Below, in pieces: positions 25,155-34,900 of a stretch of DNA of 64,000 nucleotides. Within the stretch, counting starts at the first letter, position 1. Each line of letters starts with the position of its first letter. The notes under the pieces were generated by a model. That model ran no database searches. It was given only the letters and a program-made list of their open reading frames with translations, and was not told where the DNA came from. The stretch is from NCBI GenBank assembly GCA_046154185.1, contig JBJXGE010000001.1:1-64000 (forward strand). Direction: 5' to 3'. This stretch comes from JBJXGE01 sp046154185 (GTDB lineage Bacteria; Planctomycetota; UBA8108; UBA1146; JAJFFE01). The position numbers and the translations under genes were made by a program.

Positions 25155-25314
25155 TCGCTCGGTGGGCTCGTGAGCTAGCGACCGACGAGCGAGCCTCAGC
25201 CTCGTTTTTCGCCGCGTCGTCTTCGATTGCGCAAGGAGACGATGCAGCTACGCGCCGAATTTGTCGAGCCGATCGGCGTGGGCGAGCGCCAGTTGGATCA
25301 TGTGCTCGGCGGCG
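25155..25314. repeat. direct repeat copy 2: functional 3' end of apgM and its 3' flank
   Basis: Partner of the repeat at 24923-25082. It spans the final codons of apgM (25248-25314) and 93 bp beyond. Within the non-coding part, CTCGCTCGGT and ACCG-ACG-AGCGAG can fold into an imperfect hairpin that is also copied, possibly the transcription terminator. Confidence 0.85.
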
Positions 25315-26450
25315 AAACAGCCGAGTTCGCCACCGATGACGCCGCGTTCCGAAAAACTTGTACCGGCGATCGGCAGCGCGCGCTGCGAGGCGATGATGAC
25401 TGGCACTGGATGCCACGAGTGCTCGCGATGCACGCACGGCGTCGAATGATCCCCGGTGATGAGCACCACCTCCGCTCCGAGCTCAAGCAACGCTGGAATG
25501 TGGCGATCCACCATTTCGAGCGCTTCGACCTTGCGCGCGAACTCGCCGCTATGGCCGGCGGTATCAGCGTCTTTCGTGTGCAAGAAGAAAAAGTCGTACT
25601 GCTGCCACGCGGCTTTCGCGCTCGCAATCTGTGCGGCGAGATCCTTGCCCGGCGCGAGCACGTCCATGCCGACAAGGCGCGCGACGCCGCGGTACATCGG
25701 GTAGATCGCGATCGCCGCGGCGCGCAGGCGGTAACGCTCCGCGTACGGTTCGATCGGCGGCAGCGACGAAAACCCCCGCAAGAGGACGCCGTTTGCGGCG
25801 ACTTCACCGCGCAACGCGGTGCGCACTTCCTCGGCAAATTTCGTCACGAGTTGCGCCGTGCGTTCGCCAGACGCGTCGAAGCCACGGAACGGCGGCGTCG
25901 ACTTCCCTTCGACCTGCGGATCGTTGTCGCTCAATCGATGTCCGAGGCGGTCGCCCGCCAAGACCAGCGTGAAGCGGTGCTCCTTGCCAGGCAAAATGGA
26001 AAATTTCGCGCCCGCCACGCGGACGTTGCGCGCGATGGTCTCGCACAGCCGACGACAATCGGTATCGCTCGGTCGGCCCGCGCGCCGATCCCGCACGATT
26101 CCATTCTGATCGAGCGTACAGAAGTTGCCGCGCGCCGCGATTTCGCCGGGTTTCAATGCGTAGTCGGAGCCGAGCGCCTCGAGGACACCGCGACCAAAGT
26201 CGATCTCCATCGGGTTGTAACCGAATAGCGCTAAGTGGCCCGGTCCAGAACCTGGCGTCAGCCCCGGCGGCAAGAGCTGCATGCGGCCGACCGACGAGCG
26301 CTGCGCGAGCGCATCGAGTTGCGGCAATCGAGCCGTCTCCATCTCGGTGCGGCCGGTTTTTGGATCAGGTAGCCCGCTCAAGCCATCGATCACGAGCAGC
26401 ACGATCTTGCCGCCCGCATCGCGCAATAGCTCTTTAGGCGGCGCTCCCAT
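25248..26450 (-). CDS. apgM: 2,3-bisphosphoglycerate-independent phosphoglycerate mutase, archaeal type
   Basis: 400 residues. Interconverts 3- and 2-phosphoglycerate in glycolysis/gluconeogenesis using two metal ions. Alkaline-phosphatase superfamily motifs: KIVLLVIDGLSG with the N-terminal metal Asp, GPGHLALFGYNP, KDADTAGHSGEF and the C-terminal GDHSTPCVHREHSWHPVPV. Length is normal for ApgM. ATG 26450 has AGGAG seven bases upstream; the longer frame to 26597 has no support. Confidence 0.92.
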   Translation of the reverse strand: MGAPPKELLRDAGGKIVLLVIDGLSGLPDPKTGRTEMETARLPQLDALAQRSSVGRMQLLPPGLTPGSGPGHLALFGYNPMEIDFGRGVLEALGSDYALKPGEIAARGNFCTLDQNGIVRDRRAGRPSDTDCRRLCETIARNVRVAGAKFSILPGKEHRFTLVLAGDRLGHRLSDNDPQVEGKSTPPFRGFDASGERTAQLVTKFAEEVRTALRGEVAANGVLLRGFSSLPPIEPYAERYRLRAAAIAIYPMYRGVARLVGMDVLAPGKDLAAQIASAKAAWQQYDFFFLHTKDADTAGHSGEFARKVEALEMVDRHIPALLELGAEVVLITGDHSTPCVHREHSWHPVPVIIASQRALPIAGTSFSERGVIGGELGCFAAEHMIQLALAHADRLDKFGA

Positions 26451-26588
26451 CGTTCTTCTCCTCGTGCCTGTGCGATGCATCCGCGAATTGCCGCGAAACC
26501 CCGCCGCTCGCGGACCGGAGTATCCAGAATCATCGCGTTCGCGACAAGACCCGCTCGCGCCGTCGTGCCGATCGCGCCGACAGGACGA

Positions 26589-26617
26589 TTGCCGCACCCG
26601 CGGCGCGCGGCTACGAT
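26589..26617 (+). promoter_or_regulatory. sigma-70-type promoter for the first glycosyltransferase
   Basis: TTGCCG, 17-base spacer, TACGAT. The ATG at 26627 is nine bases after the -10, so the message is leaderless or nearly so. The AraC gene has the same arrangement. Confidence 0.45.
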
Positions 26618-26626
26618 CCGCAACCC

Positions 26627-27841
26627 ATGACCCTCGCGCCGATGCGGATCGCCATCACACACACGCGCTTCTCGAGCAACGGCGGAATCGAAAAATACAT
26701 TTACTCGCTTGTGCTGCGGCTCCTCGATGCCGGCCATGAAGTGCACTATCTGGCGGCGCGCGCCGATTCCCACGAGCAATCGCGGCTCTTCGTGCACAAG
26801 ATTCCGTGGCTGCGCTTCCCGCCGAGTTTGCGGGTCTTGAGTTTCGACCGAAACCTTAACCGTGTCTTGGCGCGCGAAAGATTCGATCTCGTGCACGGAT
26901 TCACCAAGACTTCACGGCAAGATATCTACACCGACGGTTCCGGCACGCTCTTCGAATATATAGCTGCGCAACTCGCCGAATCAGCAAGTTGGCGCCGGGC
27001 GCTGCATCGGGCGAGCCCGCATCAACGCGCGATTCTTGCGATGGAGCGTGCGCGCTTTCAGCGCGGCGCGACCCGCAAGATCATCGCGATGGCCGAATTC
27101 GTGCGCGACCAGATCTTGGCGCGCTATCCAGTCGAGCCGTCGCGCATCGAGGTCGTCTATAACGGCGTCGAGACCGAGCGCTTTCATCCGGCGCGCCGCG
27201 AAGAGCTGGGCGCGCCGCTCCGCGCACAACATCGCGTGCCGCCATCGGCGCGCGTACTCGCGTTTGCAGGCAATGATTGGCAACGCAAGGGACTCACGAC
27301 GGCGATCGAGTCGCTTGCGACTTTGCGTTCGATGCGCCCCGATCTCGATCTCAGGCTGTGGGTCGCGGGCAGCGACAATCATCCGCAGCGCTATAGCCAG
27401 CTCGCATCCGAACTCGGGGTTGCGGGGCAAATCACGTGGCTCGGCTCGGTGCGCGCAATCGAAGCCGTGTTCGCGGCCGCGGATTTGTTCGTCTTTCCGA
27501 GTCGCTACGACGTGTTCGGAAACGTCGGGCTCGAGGCGCTGGCGAGTGGCGTGCCGGCGATCTTCTCGGCGCGCGCGGGCGTGAGTGAAATCTTGAATCC
27601 GAAGCGGGTCGGCGCGCATGCGAGTGCGGGTCTAGTGCTCGCCGACCCCCACGACGCGGCGGCGCTCGCTCGCCACACGCTTGAGCTGTTGGAGCCCGCT
27701 CGTGCGCCCGAACGCGCACACGCGGCGCGAGCGCTCGCGGAGCAGTATTCGTGGGAGCGCCACTTCGCGCGGCTGCTGGCGATTTACGCCGAAACGCTCG
27801 CAGAGAAACGCGCGGAAGAATCGCGGGCTCGATGCAACTGA
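26627..27841 (+). CDS. glycosyltransferase family 4 (lipopolysaccharide core type)
   Basis: 404 residues, GT-B fold. The N-terminus (MRIAITHTRFSSNGGIEKY) with the GG donor/acceptor loop and C-terminal nucleotide-sugar site VFPSRYDVFGNVGLEALASG (EX7E-type) mark a retaining GT4 enzyme; the middle VEPSRIEVVYNGVETERFHP resembles RfaG/WaaG. Probably adds a sugar to the LPS core or a related glycolipid on the cytoplasmic face. ATG 26627 fits the promoter; ATG 26642 would also give an intact fold. It overlaps the next glycosyltransferase by 10 bp. Confidence 0.82.
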   Translation: MTLAPMRIAITHTRFSSNGGIEKYIYSLVLRLLDAGHEVHYLAARADSHEQSRLFVHKIPWLRFPPSLRVLSFDRNLNRVLARERFDLVHGFTKTSRQDIYTDGSGTLFEYIAAQLAESASWRRALHRASPHQRAILAMERARFQRGATRKIIAMAEFVRDQILARYPVEPSRIEVVYNGVETERFHPARREELGAPLRAQHRVPPSARVLAFAGNDWQRKGLTTAIESLATLRSMRPDLDLRLWVAGSDNHPQRYSQLASELGVAGQITWLGSVRAIEAVFAAADLFVFPSRYDVFGNVGLEALASGVPAIFSARAGVSEILNPKRVGAHASAGLVLADPHDAAALARHTLELLEPARAPERAHAARALAEQYSWERHFARLLAIYAETLAEKRAEESRARCN

Positions 27842-28950
27842 CGCGATCGTTGCACATCAACACGGAGCGGACCTGGCGCGGCGGCGAGAAGCAAACCTTG
27901 CTGCTCGTGACTGGACTGCTGCGCCGCGGTCACGTCGCCGAACTCGCTTGTCCGCCGGGGAGCGCCATCGAGGAACGTGCGCGGGCCGAGGGCGTCACCG
28001 TCCACGCGATTCGGATGCGCGGAGAACTCGATCCGCGCGCGATTTGGCGCTTACGCGGGCTCATGCGGGATGGCGCCTATCAGATTTGCCAGATGCACAC
28101 GTCGCACGCGCATTCGCTCGGGGTGCTGGCGCGCGCGCTCAAACCGCTCGGCCGGGCCGGCTGGCCGCGCACGGTCGTGGCGCGCCGCGTCGACTTTTCG
28201 ATTCACCGACGGGGCATGATGCGGCTCAACGCCATCAAGTACCGCTATGGCGTCGACCATTACATCGCGATCTCGCAGGCGATTCGGAACGTCATGATCA
28301 AGGATGGAATCGCGCCCGAGCGCATCACCGTCGTCTATTCAGGCGTCGACGAGTTGCCGCCCGCGGAAACGGATCGCGCCGGCATTCGCGCGCGGCACGG
28401 CATTCCGCTCAACGCCATTCTGATAGGCAACATCGCACATCTGGCGGGTCACAAGGGACACCGTGTCCTCGTCGGCGCGATCGCGGCGCTGCGCTCGCGT
28501 TGGCCGAATTTGCACGTGCTCATCGTGGGCGAAGGCCGCGAGCGCGAGGCGATCGAGGGCGAGATCGCGCGCGCCGAGCTCGGCGCGCGCATTCATCTGG
28601 CCGGTTTTCAGCGCGACGTGCGCGCCTACCTGCAGAGCTTCGATGTGTTTACCATGCCGAGCCTCGAAGAAGGTCTGTGCACGAGCATTCTCGACGCGTT
28701 GCGCGAGGAGTTGCCGGTGGTCGCGTCCGAGACGGGCGGCATTCCGGAAATCGTGCGCCCCGGTGACACGGGTTGGCTCGCGCGCCCGGGCGACGCAGCG
28801 GATCTCGCCGGGAAACTCTCGGAGTGCGTCGGCGATCTCGTCGCTGCGCGTGCGTTCGGCCGCCGCGGCCGCAACATGGTGCTCGGTGAATTCAGCAGCG
28901 ATCGAACGGTCGAGGGAACGCTCAAAGTCTACGAGCGATTGCTTTCCTAA
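27832..28950 (+). CDS. glycosyltransferase family 4
   Basis: 372 residues, GT-B fold. MQLTRSLHINTERTWRGGEKQ carries the Gly-Gly loop of the N-domain; SRHG-like central motif ITVVYSGVDELPP; C-terminal FTMPSLEEGLCTSILDALREELPVVASETGGIPEI with the conserved Glu pair. Overlaps the preceding glycosyltransferase by 10 bp and is therefore translated together with it, suggesting successive steps of one surface glycan. Acceptor and sugar unknown. Confidence 0.82.
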   Translation: MQLTRSLHINTERTWRGGEKQTLLLVTGLLRRGHVAELACPPGSAIEERARAEGVTVHAIRMRGELDPRAIWRLRGLMRDGAYQICQMHTSHAHSLGVLARALKPLGRAGWPRTVVARRVDFSIHRRGMMRLNAIKYRYGVDHYIAISQAIRNVMIKDGIAPERITVVYSGVDELPPAETDRAGIRARHGIPLNAILIGNIAHLAGHKGHRVLVGAIAALRSRWPNLHVLIVGEGREREAIEGEIARAELGARIHLAGFQRDVRAYLQSFDVFTMPSLEEGLCTSILDALREELPVVASETGGIPEIVRPGDTGWLARPGDAADLAGKLSECVGDLVAARAFGRRGRNMVLGEFSSDRTVEGTLKVYERLLS

Positions 28951-28961
28951 CGGAGTAACTC

Positions 28962-29570
28962 ATGCTTTGGAACTACGTCTGGCTCACGCTCGTGGGCGCG
29001 CTCATCGGCTGGGGAACGAATTGGCTGGCGGTGAAGATGCTGTTCCGGCCGCGCAAGCCCGTCAAGATCGCCGGCATTTCGCTCCAGGGACTCTTGCCGA
29101 GGCGCCGCGCCGACTTCGCGCGCAGTGTCGCGGCGACCGTCGAAAAAGAGCTCGTCTCCGTCGAAGAGATCCAACGCATCGTCACGAAACTCGCGCAGGG
29201 CGAAAACGTCCGAGCGATGTTGCATGAGCGCGTCGACAAACTCATCAACGAGCAACTCGCTGGCCTGGGCGCGATGGTGCGCGCGTTCGTTCCCGACACG
29301 ACCGTCAACAAAATCAAAGCGCGCATCGAACAAGAGACGCTGAGCTTCATCGCCAGCATGGCGGAGCAACTCCACGACGGCATCGCGCGCGAACTCGATG
29401 TGCACGCGCTCGTGCAAGCGCGCATCGAAGCCTTCGATCTCGCGAAGCTCGAAGAGATCGTCTTCCGCATCGCCGCCCGCGAACTCCGCGCGATCGAAGT
29501 CTTGGGCGGCGTGCTCGGCGCCTTCATCGGGATCGTCGAGGCGGGAATACTGCACATGATGCAAATATGA
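28962..29570 (+). CDS. DUF445 family membrane protein
   Basis: 202 residues. The N-terminal membrane segment with GALIGWGTNWLAVKMLFRP is the hallmark of DUF445 (YheB-like) proteins; a helical charged middle part follows, and the C-terminal LGGVLGAFIGIVEAGI forms a second membrane segment. The function of the family is not established. It follows the glycosyltransferase by 11 bp on the same strand, GGAG serving as ribosome binding site. Confidence 0.75.
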   Translation: MLWNYVWLTLVGALIGWGTNWLAVKMLFRPRKPVKIAGISLQGLLPRRRADFARSVAATVEKELVSVEEIQRIVTKLAQGENVRAMLHERVDKLINEQLAGLGAMVRAFVPDTTVNKIKARIEQETLSFIASMAEQLHDGIARELDVHALVQARIEAFDLAKLEEIVFRIAARELRAIEVLGGVLGAFIGIVEAGILHMMQI

Positions 29571-29590
29571 ATCGCAGCGTCGGCCGATTG

Positions 29591-29659
29591 TTAGCGCGGC
29601 CCGACGTGCAGCTCGATGATTTCGGCGCCGGCGAAGGTACGTTGTAAGACGGGACTCAT
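29591..29659 (-). pseudogene. remnant of a paralogue of the neighbouring beta-domain protein
   Basis: On the minus strand 22 codons ending in TAA encode LQRTFAGAEIIELHVGPR, clearly related to the C-terminus LKQTIAGAEVIELNFESR of the gene at 29708-31771. No further homologous sequence precedes it, so it looks like the 3' tip left by deletion of a tandem duplicate. Confidence 0.5.
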
Positions 29660-29707
29660 AGTTCATCACTTTCGGTGCAGCACTCACTCTGGGCTGCCCT
29701 CGACGAA

Positions 29708-31771
29708 CTATCTCGACTCGAAATTCAGTTCGATGACTTCGGCGCCGGCGATGGTCTGTTTCAATTCCTGTGTGCTGTTGAGGTGGCGGTGAGAGAAGCG
29801 AAATATGTACTCGCCGGTGCAGCGCAAGGGCTGGATGTAGAGTCCTGGCTCGCGCTCTTCGAGTTCAAAATACGAAATGGCTTCAAAGCCCTCAGTCCAC
29901 TCGCACATGGAGAGCGCGCCACCCTTGACCGCTTTACCGTCGAGTAGCACGTGGATTTCGACGTCGAAACTCGGTGGAAGCAAAACGGAGACTCGCGTGA
30001 CTTCTCCCTCCACGAGCTCGACGACCTGGAAAATTTGGAAAGGAGAGCGGCGTTCGAACACGGAGATCCCTGCCGGTCCGGTGGGCAGTGAATGCGTGAC
30101 GAAGAGCATTTCGCGTCGCAAATCGGCGTAGTCACCGTTGAGCAGCACCACTAAATCCTGTTGGGAATCCGTTGTGTCCATTCCTTCAATCGTGACTTCG
30201 AGGCGCGCCGCTGGACGCAGCCGGACGTCAACACTTGTGCGACGCGACGACGCGCCGAACTCGAAATCGACTTCTTCCGTGACAAATCCCGGAGCGGACA
30301 CCGTCACGTCGGAATCAGCATAGATCGGTATCGAAACCGTGGCGACTCCATCGACGCCCGTCCTGGCGACGCGGCGCTCAATGACCTGAATCTCGGCGTT
30401 CGCAATCGGGTGACCGTTGCCATCGAGAACTCGAACGCGAAGCTCGCGCGGAAGCTGCGGCTCTAACGCAAAGCTCGCTTTGAGCATCGTGTCCGCAGAG
30501 ATGCGCACGACTCGCTCTTGTGGCTCGTAGCCCTCGGACTCGATGCCGAGCGAGTACTCGCCCGGCCGCATCGCGGTGAGGCGCAGCGCGCCGGAACTCG
30601 GCACAACTGCGATCGGCTGGTCATTCCGCGACACCGTGGCGGACAACGGCACGCCGTTCGTTGCGGAACGAACTTCGATCTGCACTTCGCCGGGCGCTGG
30701 CAGTGCAATGACCGCGGGCAAATCATCGAGCGAATCGGCGCTGATGGACGAGATCAAGAATCCATGTCTCGCGGTGAGCTCTTTGTATTCGCTGGTCAAC
30801 CCGACGAACTCAAAATTCCCGTGCCGATCCGTCGTCGCGATAGCTTCGCGCTCGAGTCCGGCCGATGCCGTCACCGTCGCACCATCCATACCGGCGCCAG
30901 CCGCGGAAACGACCCGTCCGCAAAAACTGTTCGCGGCGGGCACGATGATTTCGAGTTCGTGGGTCTGACCGGGATCTAGATAGAAGTCCGGCAAGCGGAC
31001 CGTCGGAACACCACCGCCTCGCACTTCGAGGCTGTACTCGCCAAATGGGAGATCGTCGATGCGGAACTCGCCCGCCGCGTCGGTCTCCGCGGTGCCATCG
31101 TCGAACGCGATGGCCACATGACTCGAGGCATCGATCGTGACTTCGGCGACGAGGCGACCATCCGATGTCTTGACAACACCTTGGATCGCCGCTGGCTCGC
31201 GCAACTGGATGACACCCAGATCGACTCGATCGCCGGTATAGAGCTTCGGCACAACGAGCGCGGTGCGCGCGGCCTTTGGAGACGACAAAAAGAGCTCATA
31301 AGAGAGATGGGTTGGCAGGCCGTCGAAGACGAGTTGACCACTGCGGTCAGCCTGCGTGTCAAAGTAGTAGGAGTTTCCGCCGCAGCGCCCGCCGATGTAG
31401 CCGTGCAAGTCACCGAAAGCCCCCGTCGCCGGGCGACCATTCGGCATCAGAACCCTGATGACGAGGGTCCCGACATCCTCATCATCGCCGGCCGGGGTAA
31501 TGCCGCGAGGGTCCTCCTCACTGCAAAGTTCCACGGGCTTTGGCGCGGCGTCGTGCGCGCGGACTAGAGCCCTCGCCGCGCGCAAACGTCCGCGAGCGCT
31601 CGCGCGCTCTGCCGCTGACGCCGCGCTGCGCGCCGGGATTTCCGCGCGCTCGCGAACCCACGTCATCGATCCAACAACTCCGAGTGCCGCGAAGGCTAGA
31701 CAGATCGCGATGGATCGGAGCTTCAGCGTCAAACGGGACTCCTTCGGAATCGCGAGACTCTCGCTGTCCAT
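29708..31771 (-). CDS. exported protein with repeated carboxypeptidase-regulatory-like beta domains
   Basis: 687 residues. One N-terminal membrane segment (about residues 19-38) anchors or exports it. The rest is a chain of beta-sandwich domains of the CarboxypepD_reg / prealbumin-like type: repeats of the pattern G.V....G.P...A.V......T...G.F.F..L..G.Y.L appear around residues 90, 185, 275, 360, 440 and 520. Such proteins are usually surface or periplasmic binding modules; no catalytic domain is visible. ATG 31771 is chosen because the GTG at 31795 has no room for a ribosome binding site. It is divergent from the kinase gene. Confidence 0.6.
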   Translation of the reverse strand: MDSESLAIPKESRLTLKLRSIAICLAFAALGVVGSMTWVRERAEIPARSAASAAERASARGRLRAARALVRAHDAAPKPVELCSEEDPRGITPAGDDEDVGTLVIRVLMPNGRPATGAFGDLHGYIGGRCGGNSYYFDTQADRSGQLVFDGLPTHLSYELFLSSPKAARTALVVPKLYTGDRVDLGVIQLREPAAIQGVVKTSDGRLVAEVTIDASSHVAIAFDDGTAETDAAGEFRIDDLPFGEYSLEVRGGGVPTVRLPDFYLDPGQTHELEIIVPAANSFCGRVVSAAGAGMDGATVTASAGLEREAIATTDRHGNFEFVGLTSEYKELTARHGFLISSISADSLDDLPAVIALPAPGEVQIEVRSATNGVPLSATVSRNDQPIAVVPSSGALRLTAMRPGEYSLGIESEGYEPQERVVRISADTMLKASFALEPQLPRELRVRVLDGNGHPIANAEIQVIERRVARTGVDGVATVSIPIYADSDVTVSAPGFVTEEVDFEFGASSRRTSVDVRLRPAARLEVTIEGMDTTDSQQDLVVLLNGDYADLRREMLFVTHSLPTGPAGISVFERRSPFQIFQVVELVEGEVTRVSVLLPPSFDVEIHVLLDGKAVKGGALSMCEWTEGFEAISYFELEEREPGLYIQPLRCTGEYIFRFSHRHLNSTQELKQTIAGAEVIELNFESR

Positions 31772-31860
31772 GAGCGCCGGGCGCAAAGTTATCACACCCT
31801 TCGTCGCGACCCGGTCATCGGGTCACGCTCGAGCCGTGCAGCGCCGACCCACGGCCCCAC

Positions 31861-31888
31861 TTGTTCCGCGAGCTTCCCCTGCTAGAAT
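31861..31888 (+). promoter_or_regulatory. sigma-70-type promoter for the kinase operon
   Basis: TTGTTC, 16-base spacer, TAGAAT. The predicted start is about 31895, 39 bases before the TTG start codon. Confidence 0.4.
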
Positions 31889-31933
31889 CCGGACAAGTTT
31901 TGGCCACCACACCTCGCAGGAAGCGGTCACGAA

Positions 31934-34900
31934 TTGTCCACCAAAGGGCCCGAGCTCGGGCAAATCCTCAATAACCGCTATCAGTTGCGCCGGATCATCG
32001 GGCAAGGCGGGATGGGGCAGGTCTACCTCGCGCAGGATCTCGCGCACAACAAGCCGGTCGCGCTGAAGACGATCCTCTCCGCCGCCGAAGCCGGCGAACA
32101 AAAGCGTTTTGAACGCGAGATCCGCGCGCTCCGCACGCTCGAACACCCGGGCATCGTCCCGTTCCACGATGTCGGTTGGGAGGGCGATCTCCTCTTCTTC
32201 GTGATGCAGTACTTGCCGGGCGTGAGCCTCGAGCAAGTACTCGCCGCGCGCGCCGCGCCGGCCTCCGCCGAAGAAATCGTTTGGCATCTCGGCATCGTGC
32301 TGCAACTCGTGAGCGCGCTCGAGTATTTGCATCAGCGCCACATGGTGCATCGAGACTTGAAACCCGCAAACGTGCTCTTGAGTTTGCCGGCGACGAATCG
32401 GGAGACGCCGAATCCCGGCGCCTGGATCGGGCTTCGCGATGTCAGCGCGTGTCTCGCCGACTTCGGGCTCGTGAAAACCCGCGAGGTCGACGGCTCGCTC
32501 ACCCAAACCGCGCTCGGCACGCCGCAATACATGGCGCCCGAGCAAATCGAAGCGGCGCCCGGCGTCGACGAGCGGAGCGACCTCTACGCGCTCGGTGTCA
32601 TTCTCTATCGCATCGCGAGCGGCAAACTGCCTTACGCGCGACTCTCCGATGTCTTGGCGCGAAAACCGGCGGCGCCGCTTCGCGAACTCAACCCCGCCGT
32701 ACCCGAGTTGCTCGAAGACACCGTGCGCCGCCTCCTCGAGTTCGAGCCCTACCGCCGACCGTCGAGCGCGGCCGAAGTGCGCGAACTCTTGAGCGCCGTG
32801 CTCGAGAATCGCACGCAACAAGCCGGTGAACCGCTGGTCGGCAAACTCACGCAACCATCCTTTTGCGGTCGCGCCGCGGAACTCGCGACGCTGCGCGAAA
32901 CGGCGCTCAAAGCCGCGCGCGGCGCCGGCCAGTGGATCTCGATCACCGGCGAACGCGGCACCGGCAAGAGCTGGCTCCTCCATCGCAGTGATTTCAAGAG
33001 CCACGCGCTCGTCAAAGATCGTCTCACGACTTTTGCTGGCCGCTTCACGGCGGATCGCGCGCACAACGCTTGGCGCGAATTGATCGAGGGCGTGCTGCGC
33101 CACGTCGAGCGGCATCACGGCGCGGCGCGCGCCGCCGCCGCCACCGGTCGCTGGGGCCGCCACCTGCAGAGCTTTCTGCCGCAATTGCAAATCGACGACC
33201 TCCTTGCCGCGAGTCCGCCGCTCGAAAACATCACGCCCGAGATCGCGCGCGAGCGCATCATCGACGCGACGATTCAAGTGCTCACGTTCGCCGCGGAAGT
33301 CGAGCCGCGCATGTTGGTGCTCGAAGATCTTCACTACGGCGATGAATTCGATCTCGAGGTGTTGCGCCGCATCGTGCTTGCGTCGTTGCCGCTGCCGATT
33401 GTCGTCATTACGACGCATCGCCAAGAACTCGAGAGTCGGCTCGTCGGATTCGAGCGCTTGCAGCTCGAGTTTCAAACCGAAGATCGACTGACGCAAATCA
33501 ACATGCCGCCGCTCACGCGCGACGAGGCCAAATCGATGGTCGAGTCCATGCTCGTGCCAGTACGCCAGTTGCCGGCGGATTTCGTCGATGCCTTGCTCGA
33601 ACGCACGGCGGGCGTGCCGCTGTATTTGCTGCATATGCTCAATTCGTTGTGGAAGCGTGGCCTCCTCAAACTCGGCCCACAGGGTTGGCTGGTCGATAGC
33701 GCGCAAGTGCGAGCACTGCCGATTCCGGAGTCGACGCGCTCGCACTTTCTCATGGTGCTCGAAGAGATCCCGCCGCAAGAGCTCAAGGTTCTCAACATGG
33801 CGGCCGTCGCCGGCATGGAGTTTTCTTTCGAGCTGCTCCTCGACGTGCTCGAGCTCGACGAATTCGAAATCGATGCGTTGTGCCGAAATCTCGTGCACGC
33901 GGGCATCTTCGAGGAGCGGCTCGACGGCTTCCGTTTTCAACATTCGTTCGAGCAGGAGATTCTGCTGGAACGACTTTCGAAACCGATGCGGCGGCGACTC
34001 CACGCGCGCATCGGGCGTGTGCTCGAGAAACTGCACGCGGGCGATGTCGAGAACCATCTCGGTGACATCGCGTTGCACATGTATTTGGGCGGCGATCAGG
34101 ATCGCGGCTTTGGATACCTCGAACGCGCGGCGCGGAAGGCCGAGCAGTCGCAGTCGTATCGCACGGCGCTCGGCTACTGCGAGAAAGCGCTCGAGTTTGC
34201 CCAGGAGCGCGGTCAGCGACGGCGGCTCTTGTTTAGCATCGGCGATCTGTACCAGAAGCTCGGCGATCCGGAGCGCGCGCGCCGCAATTACATGGACACC
34301 ATGAGCCTCTTCACGGCAGTCGAGCAGCTCCTCATCGAAGGCAGCCCGCTCACGAACGAGGACCGCGACGAGTTACGCGCCTATTCGGAATTGCTGCTCA
34401 AGTTCGGCGATCTGTACGGCCAAGCGGGTGACGTCCAGCCGGCGCTCCGCAACTATGAGAAAGTAGGCCTGATCGCGCAGCGCATCGAGGACCGATCGGC
34501 GAGCGCCTTCGCGTTGACGCGAAAAGGCGCCGTGCTCGCAATGAGCGAAGACTTCGACGGCGCCGAAGCCGCCTACAGCGCCGCGGTTCGGAGCTACGAA
34601 GACTTGGCGCCCTGCCTCGGTTTCGTCGTTGCGCTCAACGGCATGAGTCACGTCGCCGTCTATCGCGGGAGCACGGAACTCGCGCTTCAGCACGCGCAAC
34701 GCGCGCTCGAGATCTCCGATCAAATCGGCGACCGCGTGCAAAGCGCGAAACTCGTCGGCACGATCGGCAACATCCAACGGCGCATGGGCAACTATGACGC
34801 CGCCGTGGCTTCGCTCGAGCGCAGCCTCGAACTCACGGAGAAACTCGGCGACCGGCGCAGCCTGGCGATGACGCTCGGCAATCTCGGTCGCCTGCACACC

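Noticed and set aside
31898..31917. TGGCC...GC sequence before the kinase gene as sigma-54 promoter
   Set aside because: GG-GC separation is 12 bases rather than 10; a TTGTTC/TAGAAT promoter explains the gene better.
31823..34078. Long open frame (751 codons) antisense to the kinase gene
   Set aside because: Its product is a His/Arg/Glu-rich low-complexity string without domains, as expected opposite a GC-rich gene; the plus-strand kinase has all motifs.
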